A DNA stretch of 64,000 nucleotides from Ridgeia piscesae (taxonomy: Eukaryota; Annelida; Polychaeta; Sabellida; Siboglinidae). The translations under genes were made by a program, and so were the position numbers. The DNA lies in contig JAODUO010000144.1 in the NCBI GenBank assembly GCA_025642075.2, positions 51,001 to 115,000 on the forward strand. Direction: 5' to 3'. Of the stretch, positions 1 through 11,835 are shown piece after piece (within the stretch, counting starts at the first letter, position 1; every line of letters starts with the position of its first letter). The notes beneath the pieces were generated by a model. That model saw only the letters and a program-made list of their open reading frames with translations. It was not told the DNA's origin and did not search any database.

Positions 1-346
1 ACAAGTATCTTCCTGATCACTCTGTCTAGATGTAGATAATACCAGCTTATGGTGCAATTAAGCTACGTAGTATTATAATTAAAGCCACGGCTAATAATAC
101 AGAATTTACGGTACGTACCTGGCCTTGCTGCAGCCTTAACTTTCTTGATCATGTCCTCTTTGACAAGAGCTGAAACATTATATTGTCCTTGTATTGTTCA
201 ACGTCACCACCACCGTGTGGCTTGACATATACTGTCATTGGTGGCATCAATTTCAGACCTCGGTTTTGTTTATCTCCCTACCATGTATATGGTGGACAAC
301 AAGTAGAGTGGAGTAGTCTGTGAGACACGTTGACACACATTTACTT

Positions 347-540
347 TCAAAGACAACACGGCCAGTGTTGGCTGAAAGGTTCACAGGATGATGGCATTAG
401 GCAGTGTTGTTTAGGGGGGTGATTCTGAGGAGCCCTGATGTGGAACTTGGCATATTCAGCAATGCTCCGTGCTGGAACTGCTCCGTAGCAAGCAAGTTGT
501 GCTTGCGCAAACTTCACAAGAAAGGTGTTGTCAAGCATCT
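347..540 (-). CDS. candidate exon, unrecognised protein
   Basis: A pyrimidine-rich acceptor (tttctttctag) precedes position 540 on the minus strand. It opens a frame of about 63 codons that begins with residues like MLDNTFLVKFAQAQL and runs through YGAVPARSIAEYAKFHIR to a stop near 347. I do not recognise the family. The frame reads like ordinary protein, and the sequence just upstream on this strand is a tandem duplication of the same acceptor plus exon start. No donor was found inside the frame, so it may be a terminal exon or part of a decayed gene. Confidence 0.3.
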
Positions 541-915
541 CTAGAAAGAAAAATGAACATCAGTTACGACAGCACGTATTGGTTTTGAAAATGTAGATAG
601 ATGGATAAAACATATTCAGCAAGGCTCTGAGATGGAACTGTTCCGTAAAACTCAAGTTGTGCTGTGCAAACATCAGAAGAAAGGTGTTGTCAACCAGCTC
701 TAAAAACACAAATGAACTTCAGCTACATATTCGTTTTGAAAATGTAGATAGATGGATAAAACATATTCAGCAAGGCTCCGAGATGGAATTGTTCCGTAAA
801 ACTCAAGTTGTGCTGTGCAAACTTCAGAAGAAAGGTGTTGTCAACCAGCTCTAAAAACACAAATGACCTTCAGCTACATATTCGTTTTGAAAATGTAGAT
901 AGATGGATAAAACAT
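449..915. repeat. 151-bp tandem repeat, about three copies
   Basis: The string gaaaatgtagatagatgg starts at 587, 738 and 889, giving an exact 151-bp period. The two right-hand copies are nearly identical and the left copy is diverged. On the minus strand each unit carries a pyrimidine-rich acceptor (ttgtgtttttag or ttctttctag) followed by an exon-like frame LVDNTFLLKFAQ or MLDNTFLVKFAQ, so the duplication includes a splice acceptor and the start of an exon. Confidence 0.85.
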
Positions 916-2229
916 ACAGTCCTCACATTAGTAATGGACTTGACTGTAATCAGTACGATCAACTCAGTAAAACAATTACCTTAAATAATGCCAAATATTA
1001 CCAATAAAGTGTATGATATGTCACTTTGTATGAATGAAACAACAACAACACAGGAATATACAACATATTATGGGAAAATAATACAATACATAATGGTAAA
1101 GACAATACAATTCCATGATTGGTGAATCGCTGCTCAGCTGTTAAAGGGACATAGCAGAAGTCATATGACTTCACCTAAAATGCATACCAGTAGTAGTTGT
1201 AATAAGAGTTACAAGATTGAATACAAAGCAACAGTAATGGTATTTTTATCATTGTGTTAACTGTTCATAAATACAAAGAAAATAACGTCAACTTTAATGT
1301 TTTCTTAAATTGTTGCAAACTTGGCAACTGTTATGTCACTTGCTAGACCGTTCCATGTGTGTGTACCTCTGACAGTAATTGACAATAGTCTATGGGAATG
1401 GTTCGCTTTTTTAACAAAACCTAACCCTAGAGTTGTTGCTGGTCAGCGTGTCCAAATATACCCTCCCTGCTGGGATCAGCTGGGTATCTCGTGACGTCCC
1501 TTTTTGTATTATTATATTCTGTTAGGATTCACATCTCATTAATGAGTTGTGGTGTAATTAAGGTCGACACGATCTAATAGATTCACATCTCATTAATGAG
1601 CTGTCATGGTGGCTTAATGTCAACACGATTATGCAATGTCATGCGTCTTGCACTGGACTCGTCTCGCCTCGGCATATTGCGCGGTGTTATTGTCTCGTCT
1701 CGCCTCGGTGTCCCCCGCAGCATGTTCAAGCGAGGACACGGCGATATCGGAATGTCAACAACATCTGGTTGTCGTAGACTGGTCTGTTGGGAGATCGACA
1801 GTGATACCCTTGATGCTGCTGGGACTGTGCATGCGCTAGTTGAAGCACGATTCTGCAAATGAGGCATTATGATCAGTTTAATACATTAACAAGGAATTAC
1901 CATTTAAAACTAGATATATTTTAACATTTCAGATGACTGGAGGCGAGGAAATAAGCTAGTCAATAGTGTTGAGCCATCTTCTATGAATGTATACTCATAG
2001 ACATCTAATAATTTCTGAACTCAGAGAATACATTTAGATAACGTTGCTACCACAGAAGTCTTCGATGGGGAATTGCTTAGGTATGTCGCACTTAAATAAC
2101 GGACTGCCTTGGATAATGTAAATTAATGTGAAATTAAGTTCAATGGGTCATAAAAAAACTTTAAATGAACAGTAAAATCCATGATTGCAATTATTGTCAA
2201 GTACGTTTCACAAACAAAGTCTTCCTAAC
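916..2229. other. no gene recognised; short 54-bp direct repeat
   Basis: AT-rich sequence without a convincing exon. It contains a 54-bp direct repeat: gattcacatctcattaatg is at 1526 and again at 1580, with a third partial copy after it. A GC-richer patch with gtctcgcctcgg repeated lies at 1660-1720. Confidence 0.5.
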
Positions 2230-3008
2230 CTCAAACCTGTAGCCTCCCCGTCTGTTTGGTGCGTGTTTTAGGACAGTAGCGATGGTGACCTCCAACTCAC
2301 ACTCCTTCAGATTTGGGTGAATTTTGCAACATGCTCCTGCAAGCATACAAATCTGCAGTGATTTTACAATAATACTTTTAATGCCCTCATCATACAGTGT
2401 GCATCCAGACTCATTCTGACATAAAATTTAGTTTCAACATGGAATTATTAAAAATCTGAACTGGGATCATTTATTAAAATATTGTTAATTAGACTTATTT
2501 TTAATTTCCCAACGTTTTCAAGATTAAGTGGTCTCATTAAATACAAATTATACAGAAAATTATTCGCCACTGAGCTTGATCTACGAGGATACTGGCACAA
2601 AAGAAGTCATTATTATTATTTTTTAAATAATACTTTAAACAATAACTGACAGGCTTGATAATGGAACATATATACACGTATGTACGTAGTAATGATGACT
2701 GGTACATATGTTGAGCCAAACTGAATAATAATGATAGACCTTACATACTTACTATGTAATACTCTGTAGATGTTCAAACCAGATAGGGCTGCCTTGTTGC
2801 CCCTGCCCTTCAAACTATAATTGCACCACACCCTTGGTGATCCCAGCTTATACAAGATTCGGCGTGCAGTGTCTGTCACGTTGTGGCCACCCACTCCATC
2901 CAACATTGATGGCTTGAATGTAGTTTTTCTCTCGTCTGACATGGGGGCAAGTCAATTGGAAAATGCCACACTGACAATGAGGCTACTGGTGAGGCTGTTC
3001 AGTGGAAC
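2230..3008 (-). pseudogene. DUF4806 C-terminal domain, two exons, in-frame stop
   Basis: Two minus-strand exons join in phase. Exon A runs 3008-2753, after the acceptor cttttcttttttcag and before the donor gtaagt, and ends in phase 1. Exon B runs 2336-2230, after tgcttgcag and before gttagg. Exon A encodes GGHNVTDTARRILYKLG and then NYSLKGRGNKAALSGLNIYR. Exon B continues with ELEVTIATVLKHAPNRRGG. This is the order seen in DUF4806 proteins: an RRIL helix, then N-(x)3-GRG-KKAF-like, then LKxAPxRxGG. Proteins of this family are often transposon-associated and of unknown function. A TGA at 2954-2952 interrupts exon A after 18 codons. Either the copy is dead, or the real exon starts at a second acceptor (atgtcag) just after that stop. 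Upstream exons were not found. Confidence 0.62.
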
Positions 3009-3689
3009 CTGAAAAAAGAAAAGTACACATGATTACTATAGAAAGAACACAAGTTGATGCGGTTTCAAACAGGGTTGCTGTAATAGGTCTGGATGAACTC
3101 CTCATAACTTCATTCAGAATGCAACTCAGCTAGATTTTTTAGATCAATGGTCTTCGGCATGCTAGCAATTTATCAAAGCCGAGAGATGTCATTCAGCAGG
3201 GGTTTGAAAGGATCTGGGTAAACGTATCCCAGACCCCAGTGGTTCCATGCTTGTTCCTGGACTTGCATGGAGAAGGCATGCTAGTGCACGGTCAGTGAGC
3301 AGTGATAATGACCTGGAATGGAAACACCAAGTCAAGGCTTACCAGGTCACCTTGACTCAGCTTCACCACCCCGGGAATAAATCCAACTTGGCCATGGCTG
3401 GGGTGGGCCACACTAAAATGCTTACCAACTACCCCTGTACTTACCGTTATTGAATACTAGGCAATCCTCTCAAAAGAAAAAGTTGGCTTTTAGACTCCGG
3501 GCATTGAAGTGTATAACACTCAGATGGTTTGCCTGATCAGTACCATTAAAGTTTGTTAAATATTGTGCAGGGGTGTAATATCTGCACTGTGTAGGCAAGT
3601 CAAACTATTTTGTGTTCGTAACAGAGTTCAGTATGTACATGCATTAAGAGTGTTCGTCGTTTAATGATTGTGCATTAACATGCTTTTAA
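3009..3689. other. no gene recognised
   Basis: Intron or intergenic sequence upstream of the DUF4806 exons. An open plus-strand frame at 3247-3453 has no splice context or recognisable motif. Confidence 0.4.
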
Positions 3690-3980
3690 TCATGATCTCT
3701 TACCACCAACTTGTCAAACGACAGGTAAGCGATATTTCCTTCTTTGTGTGCTTTCATCATTTTTGGAAGAAGTTCTTTGCGTCTCGCCATAATTCTCTGC
3801 GAGAAATCTTCGTTTATGTAGATCCCACAAGGTCATTTCTTGTTGGCTGCCGCAAACACGAGCTCGTGGTCTTTGTACTGCGCAAATTTGACCATGATGG
3901 TCCGGTCTTTCGATACGCTGCGGCCAGTTCGGTGTGCCAGCACTTGAGGTTCGCGAAGTTCCAGTGATGTCATAAATATG
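3690..3980 (-). mobile_element. LINE ORF1p-type remnant (RRM/CTD region)
   Basis: The minus strand reads HRTGRSVSKDRTIMVKFAQY, then a short segment to a TGA (3835-3833), then CGIYINEDFSQRIMARRKEL followed by LPKMMKAHKEGNIAYLSFDK. The pattern of basic RxIMVKF, then INEDFS, then a helix rich in R/K, then an AYLSFDKL strand resembles the RNA-binding ORF1 protein of L1-type non-LTR retrotransposons. The stop shows it is inactive. It lies upstream of the DUF4806 exons on the same strand. The family assignment rests on pattern only. Confidence 0.6.
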
Positions 3981-4411
3981 CACTCATGAACAAGCCATGC
4001 ACATATTTACATCGCTGCAAGTTTGATTATTGTGGTGTCACCTTCTCTTCTGTTGTATTTGGAGTGTTTTATATTTTTTTTAAATTAAGGTATAATTAAA
4101 AAGGCAAAGCCACAATTTTATCAAATGTAATGGCAAACACATGCCATAAAGGTTGTATGTCTGATCACCCGCTCTCTACGTTCTTCCATGTACTTCCATT
4201 TCAAAGGAGATACCCTTGTATAAAATGTAAAACATCTCGCTATAGCGGGAGTATTGTGCCTGTGGCCATTAGAATGTTGAATGCTAAATGAGTCATATTG
4301 ATGTCACCCGGTTGATTTGTTCTTGAAATTCATTTGCATTTTGTTGTGACCATCCCATATATTTTAGATGTGATCATAAGTTATAAAATGCATATCCTTT
4401 TGAAGGACAAA
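3981..4411. other. no gene recognised
   Basis: AT-rich spacer before the tetranucleotide array; nothing supportable was seen. Confidence 0.4.
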
Positions 4412-5686
<1,275 letters not shown>

Positions 5687-5922
5687 ATGCATACATACAT
5701 ACATACATACATACATACATACATACATACATACATACATACATACATACATACATACATACATACATACATACATACATACATACATACATACATACAT
5801 ACATACATACATACATACATACATACATACATACATACATACATACATACATACATACATACATACATACATACATACATACATACATACATACATACAT
5901 ACATACATACATACATACATAC
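5687..5922. repeat. (CATA)n microsatellite
   Basis: About 59 copies of CATA without visible interruption. Open reading frames across it (MYVC or THTYI repeats) are artefacts of the repeat. Confidence 0.97.
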
Positions 5923-6131
5923 ACTGAGACAGTGTATTGACCACTCCACAATAGTCACCAGGATGACCACAAGACTCGCATAACATTCAGCTTTAACGAT
6001 GTTGGAAGGGCGACTTGTGTCTGTTAGCAAAGGCTATGTCTGATTAGAAACATGAGGCGAGCACACACATACGTCGGCTGACACAAGCGGAATGGAACAC
6101 GCAGTCGACGGCCGATGCGGTCCACTCCAGA

Positions 6132-6170
6132 ACGAATCTGGGACCGCGACGGTAGCAGTCCCAGATTCGT
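6132..6170. repeat. perfect 13-bp inverted repeat
   Basis: acgaatctgggac at 6132-6144 pairs exactly with gtcccagattcgt at 6158-6170 across a 13-nt loop. The role is unknown. It may be a hairpin or the remnant of a foldback element. Confidence 0.75.
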
Positions 6171-6350
6171 AAGATTTTTAGTACGCACATCTTAACTAAA
6201 ATGGATTAACTTGCGTGATTATTTCACTCACCCGCGTTTTACTGTTGTGTGATTTAGAGCGTTGTTATTTGCTACCCCTCCAAAGAACAAATGCATGTAA
6301 ACGCCTGATGTCAATCCTGTCAAAAGTACCTTCACTTCAGTCCAGTGGCG

Positions 6351-6804
6351 TTGTCGCGCTTACATTTTTCCGGTCGTTATAAACTTTCAGATTGACGTTT
6401 CTGCGCATGCGCGATAAATGTAAACTCATCAATGTGCAGCAAAATGACAAAGCATTTTTGTATAAATGCCACGGGCTGTTCGTTAACTCTGCTGTGATGA
6501 TTACTGTGGTGAAAAGCTCAAAATGTCGTTCAATACAATGACATATTTCGTTTGTTTAAATGGCGCAACACAGTCACGTGATTTATGCTTGCTATCAAAA
6601 CATGGCTCAAAACTTGTTTGCCTCGTGTTCATTTGCGACAAATAACGTTGCTGAAAGGTTATATACACCCTAACGAACAACCCGTAGTATATACACTATA
6701 AATGCTTTATTCTTTCGCTGCACATTGATGATTTTACATTTAACGCGCATACGCAGAAATGTCAATCGGAACGTTTATAATGCCGGAAAAATGTAAGCGC
6801 TACA
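6351..6804. mobile_element. foldback MITE with long inverted ends
   Basis: The left arm (tgtcgcgcttacatttttcc..., 6352 onward) is the reverse complement of the right arm (...ggaaaaatgtaagcgctaca, ending 6803). Pairing continues through gattgacgtttctgcg and tcatcaatgtgcagc to around gttcgttaa (6479). The arms are about 130-150 bp with scattered mismatches around a central spacer of roughly 180 bp. No coding capacity is seen. The target-site duplication could not be resolved. Confidence 0.75.
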
Positions 6805-6868
6805 CCGTAGCCAGGATTTTGCACTGGAGGGGGCCATCCGACAACCAAGCAAACTCGGTATATGTGTA

Positions 6869-6899
<31 letters not shown>

Positions 6900-7381
6900 T
6901 AATTATATATATAAATACACTCATATATATATATAATAGGTTACATATATATATATACAACGGTATATATATAATTATATAATATATATATATAAATAAT
7001 GCAAACCCAACTCGCTTAAAATGAATGCCGACATGACAACCAAGTTCACTGACCAATGTAGCTGGCAGTTCACCAAAACCATTCACAGAAGGCGTCAAAG
7101 TTGGAAAGTAAGAGCTAAACGATACATCACTAAAGAGACACGAACCCATAGCCCCTACATAATATCCACCTACAGCTGGCCACTACATTCCTCACGCTAT
7201 ATCTCCCAAACGTACTTTATCTCCCAAAACTACCCTTACTTTGATGAAACAATAATTAAACATTCCTAATTTAACATAGATTACGAGGCGTTGGCGTATA
7301 ACAGTTAACTTCACAACATGTAACGTTGTTGTTTCAATATACAACTTTCACACGTGTGTGTGTGAGTGGGTGGGTGTGTGT

Positions 7382-7410
7382 TATATATATATATATATAT
7401 ATAATATGTC

Positions 7411-7446
<36 letters not shown>
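7382..7446. repeat. (AT)n microsatellites
   Basis: Two AT runs split by a short AT-rich spacer. Similar AT/ATA-rich runs occupy 6869-6990. Confidence 0.9.
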
Positions 7447-7447
<1 letters not shown>

Positions 7448-8206
7448 TGAAGATACTTGTCATAATATATATTTATATATACGCATGGCCTCTCTAAAAA
7501 GCAAAATCCTGACTACGCCACTGCGAGTAGGCCAGTCGTGTTTCTATCATATACAACTACTACTATATCAATAGTTCTATTGTTATTAGGAAGTTCTCTG
7601 TGTTTTAAGTTGTCTTGGACGTAGATACAGTATATGGTAATACTCAAGCAAGGTTATGCGATAGAATAGACAATGTACAACACACTGCCAGCCACAGAAA
7701 GACTTAGAGGCACCTAAATGAAAAACACCCAATGGTGCTAATGGTGTTAATTCCCCATGCAACTTTCCCTTCGGTTTTTGTCATAAAGACAGACTTCTGA
7801 ATAATTTTACAATGAAATGCACGCGTTTGAGCAGCCAGTTTGTTGATACCTTTTCATCGTTTGCTATGCAGCCAGGATATACCAAATTACATAATCCAAA
7901 AAAGCAAATTGACTTTCAGATACTTATACAGAATAAGGATAATGTATAATCCAGGCTTATTACGTGATTTTCAATTCATGACAGTCAACAGTACGTTCAA
8001 TAGTTCAGAAGAACCAACTACATACACGCTCAGTCACCTCAGAAGGGTCCGAGAAAAATCACGTACGCTCAAATCAAGTATACATACTCATATTTAATAA
8101 ATACAAAATGGTGTCAACGATGCTACACACGATATACTCACAGGTGTTAGTTAACACAATAACAGGTCGCAAGTGATTAAGCACACCACACCACATAACA
8201 CCACAA

Positions 8207-8243
8207 CGTGTGCGTCAGACAATAATATTGTCTGACGCACACG
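8207..8243. repeat. 17-bp perfect palindrome with 3-nt loop
   Basis: cgtgtgcgtcagacaat (8207-8223) is followed, after aat, by its exact reverse complement (8227-8243). The sister units carry only one arm (cgtctgcgtcagacaat), so the palindrome arose in unit 1, about 155 bp upstream of the pseudo-exon start. Confidence 0.85.
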
Positions 8244-8396
8244 TGGTTTAGCACCTGGAAAACGATATGGCATCACAACGTCTGCGTCAGACAATGTAAT
8301 TAAAATTTTATAAGGTATTAGTTACACATGTATTGGCGGCACGTGACTAAAATCGAGCGGTTGAGGACACTACATAACTCCGGCTAGTGCTCATAG

Positions 8397-8600
8397 ATGT
8401 ATCGGGACAACGACAAGATGTTGGTACTCAAAGTTTGCGCGATACTGCTGGCGTGGTGCGCTGTGCTTGCGGCTGGCGAAGGTCGAAGAAGGGAAACGGG
8501 GAGAGTCGAAGAAGCCCACGACTCCCGCTCCCGCCCACTTCTGCCCGTACGGTGGCGGCATTGACAAGGAGATGCCTCCGAAATACGAGTACTACAACGG
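8397..8600 (+). pseudogene. NIDO gene exon 1, copy 1 (frameshifted)
   Basis: The first 29 codons match the intact exon at 11557 almost perfectly (MLVLKVCAILLAWCAVLAAG). A deletion in the following Arg-rich stretch then shifts the frame. The continuation (PTPAPAHFCPYGG, EMPP) is in another frame and stops before the PMRFPYFG segment and the splice donor. The TATA motif of the intact copy (tatataa) is changed to acataa. This is a dead duplicate. Confidence 0.85.
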
Positions 8601-8668
8601 TCCATATTGGGTGGAGGCTAATGCTATATCCATACCCAACCAATTACTGCGTCGCCATAATTCCCCAG

Positions 8669-8669
<1 letters not shown>

Positions 8670-8735
<66 letters not shown>

Positions 8736-8781
8736 ATATATATATATATACACACAACACACAACACACAAAACACACACA

Positions 8782-8857
<76 letters not shown>

Positions 8858-8870
8858 ACCACGCACACAC

Positions 8871-8922
<52 letters not shown>
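8670..8922. repeat. (AT)n followed by (CA)n microsatellite
   Basis: About 80 bp of AT repeat pass directly into about 170 bp of CA repeat with a few interruptions. It occurs in unit 1 of the exon-1 array only; the other units have no microsatellite at this position, so it is a copy-specific expansion. Confidence 0.95.
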
Positions 8923-8924
<2 letters not shown>

Positions 8925-9081
8925 CTATACATCTGACCAGTTCAAACTATATTGCTGACATAACTATGAATACAGAAAATTGTACAAGTAATGTTCTCTC
9001 TAAGAATGATGAATTCACAAATTATAAGTTAGCATAGTTGTCACTGCATCAGTTAAAATATTGTTTTAAAATATAGTGACT

Positions 9082-9400
9082 TTAAGGCACTCTTAAAAGC
9101 GTCCTCGTTGTACAGTTCTCGTACTGGAAAAGGAAGTTGGTTCCAAAAGTCGGGAGCAGCTGCGATGAAACTCGCGTCTCCAGCTTTGCATTTTGTTTTT
9201 GGTCTTTTAAGCTGTTTGGTCCCCCTGAACGAAGTGATCTGGTTGGCGTGTAGATGCAGATAAGGTCACGCAAGTACACTGGTCCACGGCAGTTGACCGC
9301 TCTGTGGATGAGTAGCATTATCGGTCCATAGGCCCAACTTATCAGGGATAGTGTATACAGAATCAAATATATAAATAACAATATTGGCAACAACGACGAA
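9082..9400 (-). mobile_element. LINE ORF2 C-terminal tail, unit 1
   Basis: The minus frame reads GPIMLLIHRAVNCRGPVYLR, then DLICIYTPTRSLRSGG, then LPTFGTNFLFQYENC. This is the usual end of CR1/L2-type reverse transcriptase ORFs (xYxPxRxLRS, then xAPxLWNxLPxxxR). The tail frame is altered after LRSGG compared with the copy at 10529, which keeps LWNPLPLPVRE. It is a fragment carried along by the tandem duplication. Confidence 0.65.
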
Positions 9401-10528
9401 ACACGCATTCATTCCTGCGCAAGCGCCACCTGCCCGTTGGCTATCATTTGAGTGTGATGGTTGATCGAGGCATTCCTCCGGTATAGTGACACTGCGAACC
9501 TTGTAGGCCTTGTACACTGTACGTCTCCTCGCGACATTCAGTTTGGTTAGCTACCCACCTTAGGACTCTTAAGTTTTTGTCCAGCTCAGGTTGTAATGTT
9601 GCAAATGTGTGTTGTCCATGTGAGGTTTCTATCGACAGTGAAACCTATGATTTCCTAACTTCGAACTAAAACGTCCATAGGGAAAATAAAGATTTATGTG
9701 GGCACATTATTTCAAGGGGGAGGTGGAGGGCCACCATTGGGGAGGGGTTTCATAAAAGGGGTTCACGTGAACAATGCGAAAATACAAATTGACTTTCAAA
9801 TATTTATACAGAAAAATGGAGCCAACAATGCTACACACGATATACGCATAGGTACGTGTTGGTTAACACAATAAAGGTCGCAAGTGATTAAGCACCTGGG
9901 ACACGATATGGCACCACAACGTCTGCGTCCGACAATATATAATATTATAAGGTATCAGTTACACATAATATTGGCGGTACGTGAGTAACCGAGCGGTTGA
10001 GGACACTACATAACTCCGGCTAGTGCTCATAAATGTATCAGGTGTCACATCAGTGTCGTTCGTAAATTAATGTCTTCTTCATTTTGTGTCAATGTTCTGA
10101 TTTGTCTTGCTACGTAACACAGCTGTCAACCACAACAAAGGCCACTCATTTTCGATTCAAAAGAATTACTAATATCAGGGTATGTTAGAGTGTCTTGTTT
10201 CATTTCTTTCGGTGGCGTTCAAAGGTTCACCACTCCAATATGCATCCCCTTAAGACTCATCAAAAACAGTTTCACGCTCCCAAACAACCTCAAGTTACAC
10301 CCAAAATGCAACAATATCCTAAATATTGCTGCTGGAGGCTAATGCTATATCCATCCCCGAGCCAATTATTGCGTCGCCATAATTCCTCCGGTTAATACAC
10401 CTATACATCTGGCCAGTTCAAACTATATTACTGACATAACTGTGTATACCGAACATTGTAGAAGTAATGTTCTCTCTAAAAATGATGAATTCACAATTTA
10501 TAAGTTCACATAGTTTTCACTCCACCAG

Positions 10529-10819
10529 TTAAACTATTTTTATTTTTAAATATAATGACTTTAAGGCACCCTTAAAATCGTCCTCGTTGTACATTTCTCT
10601 TACTGGAAGAGGAAGTGGATTCCAAAGGTCGGGAGCAGCTGCGATGAAACTCGCGTCTCCAGCTTTGCATTTTGTTTTTGGTCTTTCAAGCTGCTTGATT
10701 CCCGGTGAACGAATTGGTCTGGTTGGCGTGTAGATGCAGATAAAGTCACGCAAGTACAATGGTCCCCGGGCGTTGGCTGCTCTGTGGACGAGTATCATTA
10801 TCGGACCATAGGCCCACAC
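10529..10819 (-). mobile_element. LINE ORF2 C-terminal tail, unit 2
   Basis: This is the best preserved of the three copies: YLRDFICIYTPTRPIRSPG, then SFIAAAPDLWNPLPLPVREM, then DDFKGALKSLYLK. It matches the C-terminal end of CR1/L2-type non-LTR retrotransposons. It is only a 3' fragment. Confidence 0.7.
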
Positions 10820-11530
10820 TTATCAGGGGTTAGTGTACACAGAATCAAATATATAAATAACAGTATTGCCAACAACGATGCAACATTCATGCATGCCTGC
10901 GCTATTGAACAAGCGCCACCTGCCAGATGCTGAGTTCTTAGTCGACAGCCCGATGGCTCAGTTGAGTGTGATGGTTGATCGAGGCATTCCTCCTGTATAG
11001 TTACACTGCGAACCTTGAAGGCCTTATACACTGTACGTCTCCTCGCGACATTCAGTTTGGTTAGCTACCCACCTTAGGGCTCTTAAGTTTTTGTCCAGCT
11101 CAGGCTGTAATGTTGCAAATGTGTGTTGTCCATGTGAGGTTTCTATCGACAGTGAAACCTATGATTTCCTAATTACGAACTAAATCATTCACTTTTTAGA
11201 AAGGGGAAATAAAGATGTAATGTGGGCACATTATTTAAGAGGGAGGTGGAGGTCTAACATTTAGGAGGGGTTTCACAAAAGGCGTTCAGGTGAAAAATGC
11301 AAAAAAGTTAATTGACTTTCAAATACTTCTACAGAAAAATTGTGCCAACAATGCTACACATGATATACTCATGGGTGTTGGTTAACAAAATAAAGGTCGC
11401 AAGTGATTTAGCACCTGGAAAACGATATGGCATCACAACGTCTGCGTCAGACAATGTAATTAAAATTTTATAAGGTATTAGTTACACATGTATTGGCGGC
11501 ACGTGACTAAAATCGAGCGGTTGAGGACAC

Positions 11531-11537
11531 TATATAA
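11531..11537 (+). promoter_or_regulatory. TATA box of the NIDO gene
   Basis: tatataa sits 26 bp before the first ATG (11557) and 47 bp before the second ATG (11578). If transcription starts the usual 25-30 bp downstream, the first ATG would be at or before the cap site. The second ATG, which opens directly on a signal peptide, would then be the real start. The same TATA is present in unit 4 and mutated to acataa in unit 1. Confidence 0.5.
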
Positions 11538-11556
11538 CTTCGGCTAGAGTTCATAG

Positions 11557-11835
11557 ATGTATCGGGACAACGACAAGATGTTGGTACTCAAAATTTGCGC
11601 GATACTGCTGGCGTGGTGCGCTGTGCTTGCGGTTGGCGAAGGTCGAAGCGGGTACACGGGAAGAGAAGTGAGGCGTGATCTACCAACAGGGCCGCCTACT
11701 CCCGCTCCTGCCCACTTCTGCCCGTACGGTGGCGCTTATGACGAGGAGATGCCTCCGAACGACGATGACTACAGCGGTCCCTTTCCGATACCTATGCGGT
11801 TCCCGTACTTCGGCAGAAAGTACACCTGTCTCTAC
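11557..11835 (+). CDS. NIDO gene exon 1 (signal peptide, start of NIDO)
   Basis: 93 codons ending in phase 0 at ...RKYTCLY, followed by the donor gtaagc. Contains the signal peptide, the basic GREVRR stretch, a Pro/Ala linker and the DDDYSG...FPYFG start of the NIDO fold. Reading past the donor gives a stop at 11954, so the open frame is longer than the exon. Confidence 0.9.

Larger units (their letters stand above)
6343..7523. mobile_element. non-autonomous TIR element, host of a nested MITE
   Basis: The right end, read outward, is cagtggcgtagtcaggattt (7523 back to 7504). The left end reads cagtggcg (6343-6350), is interrupted by the nested MITE, and resumes as gtagccaggattttg at 6807. Removing the insert gives matching termini of about 25-30 bp. 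Both ends also carry the sub-terminal string ggccat (6828 and 7485). The interior is AT repeats and unremarkable sequence with no transposase. Confidence 0.6.

Noticed and set aside
9460..9660. Minus-strand frames before the LINE tails (YKAYKVRSVTIPEECLDQP)
   Set aside because: Repeated in the three units with different breaks; probably LINE or duplicated spacer, no family recognised.
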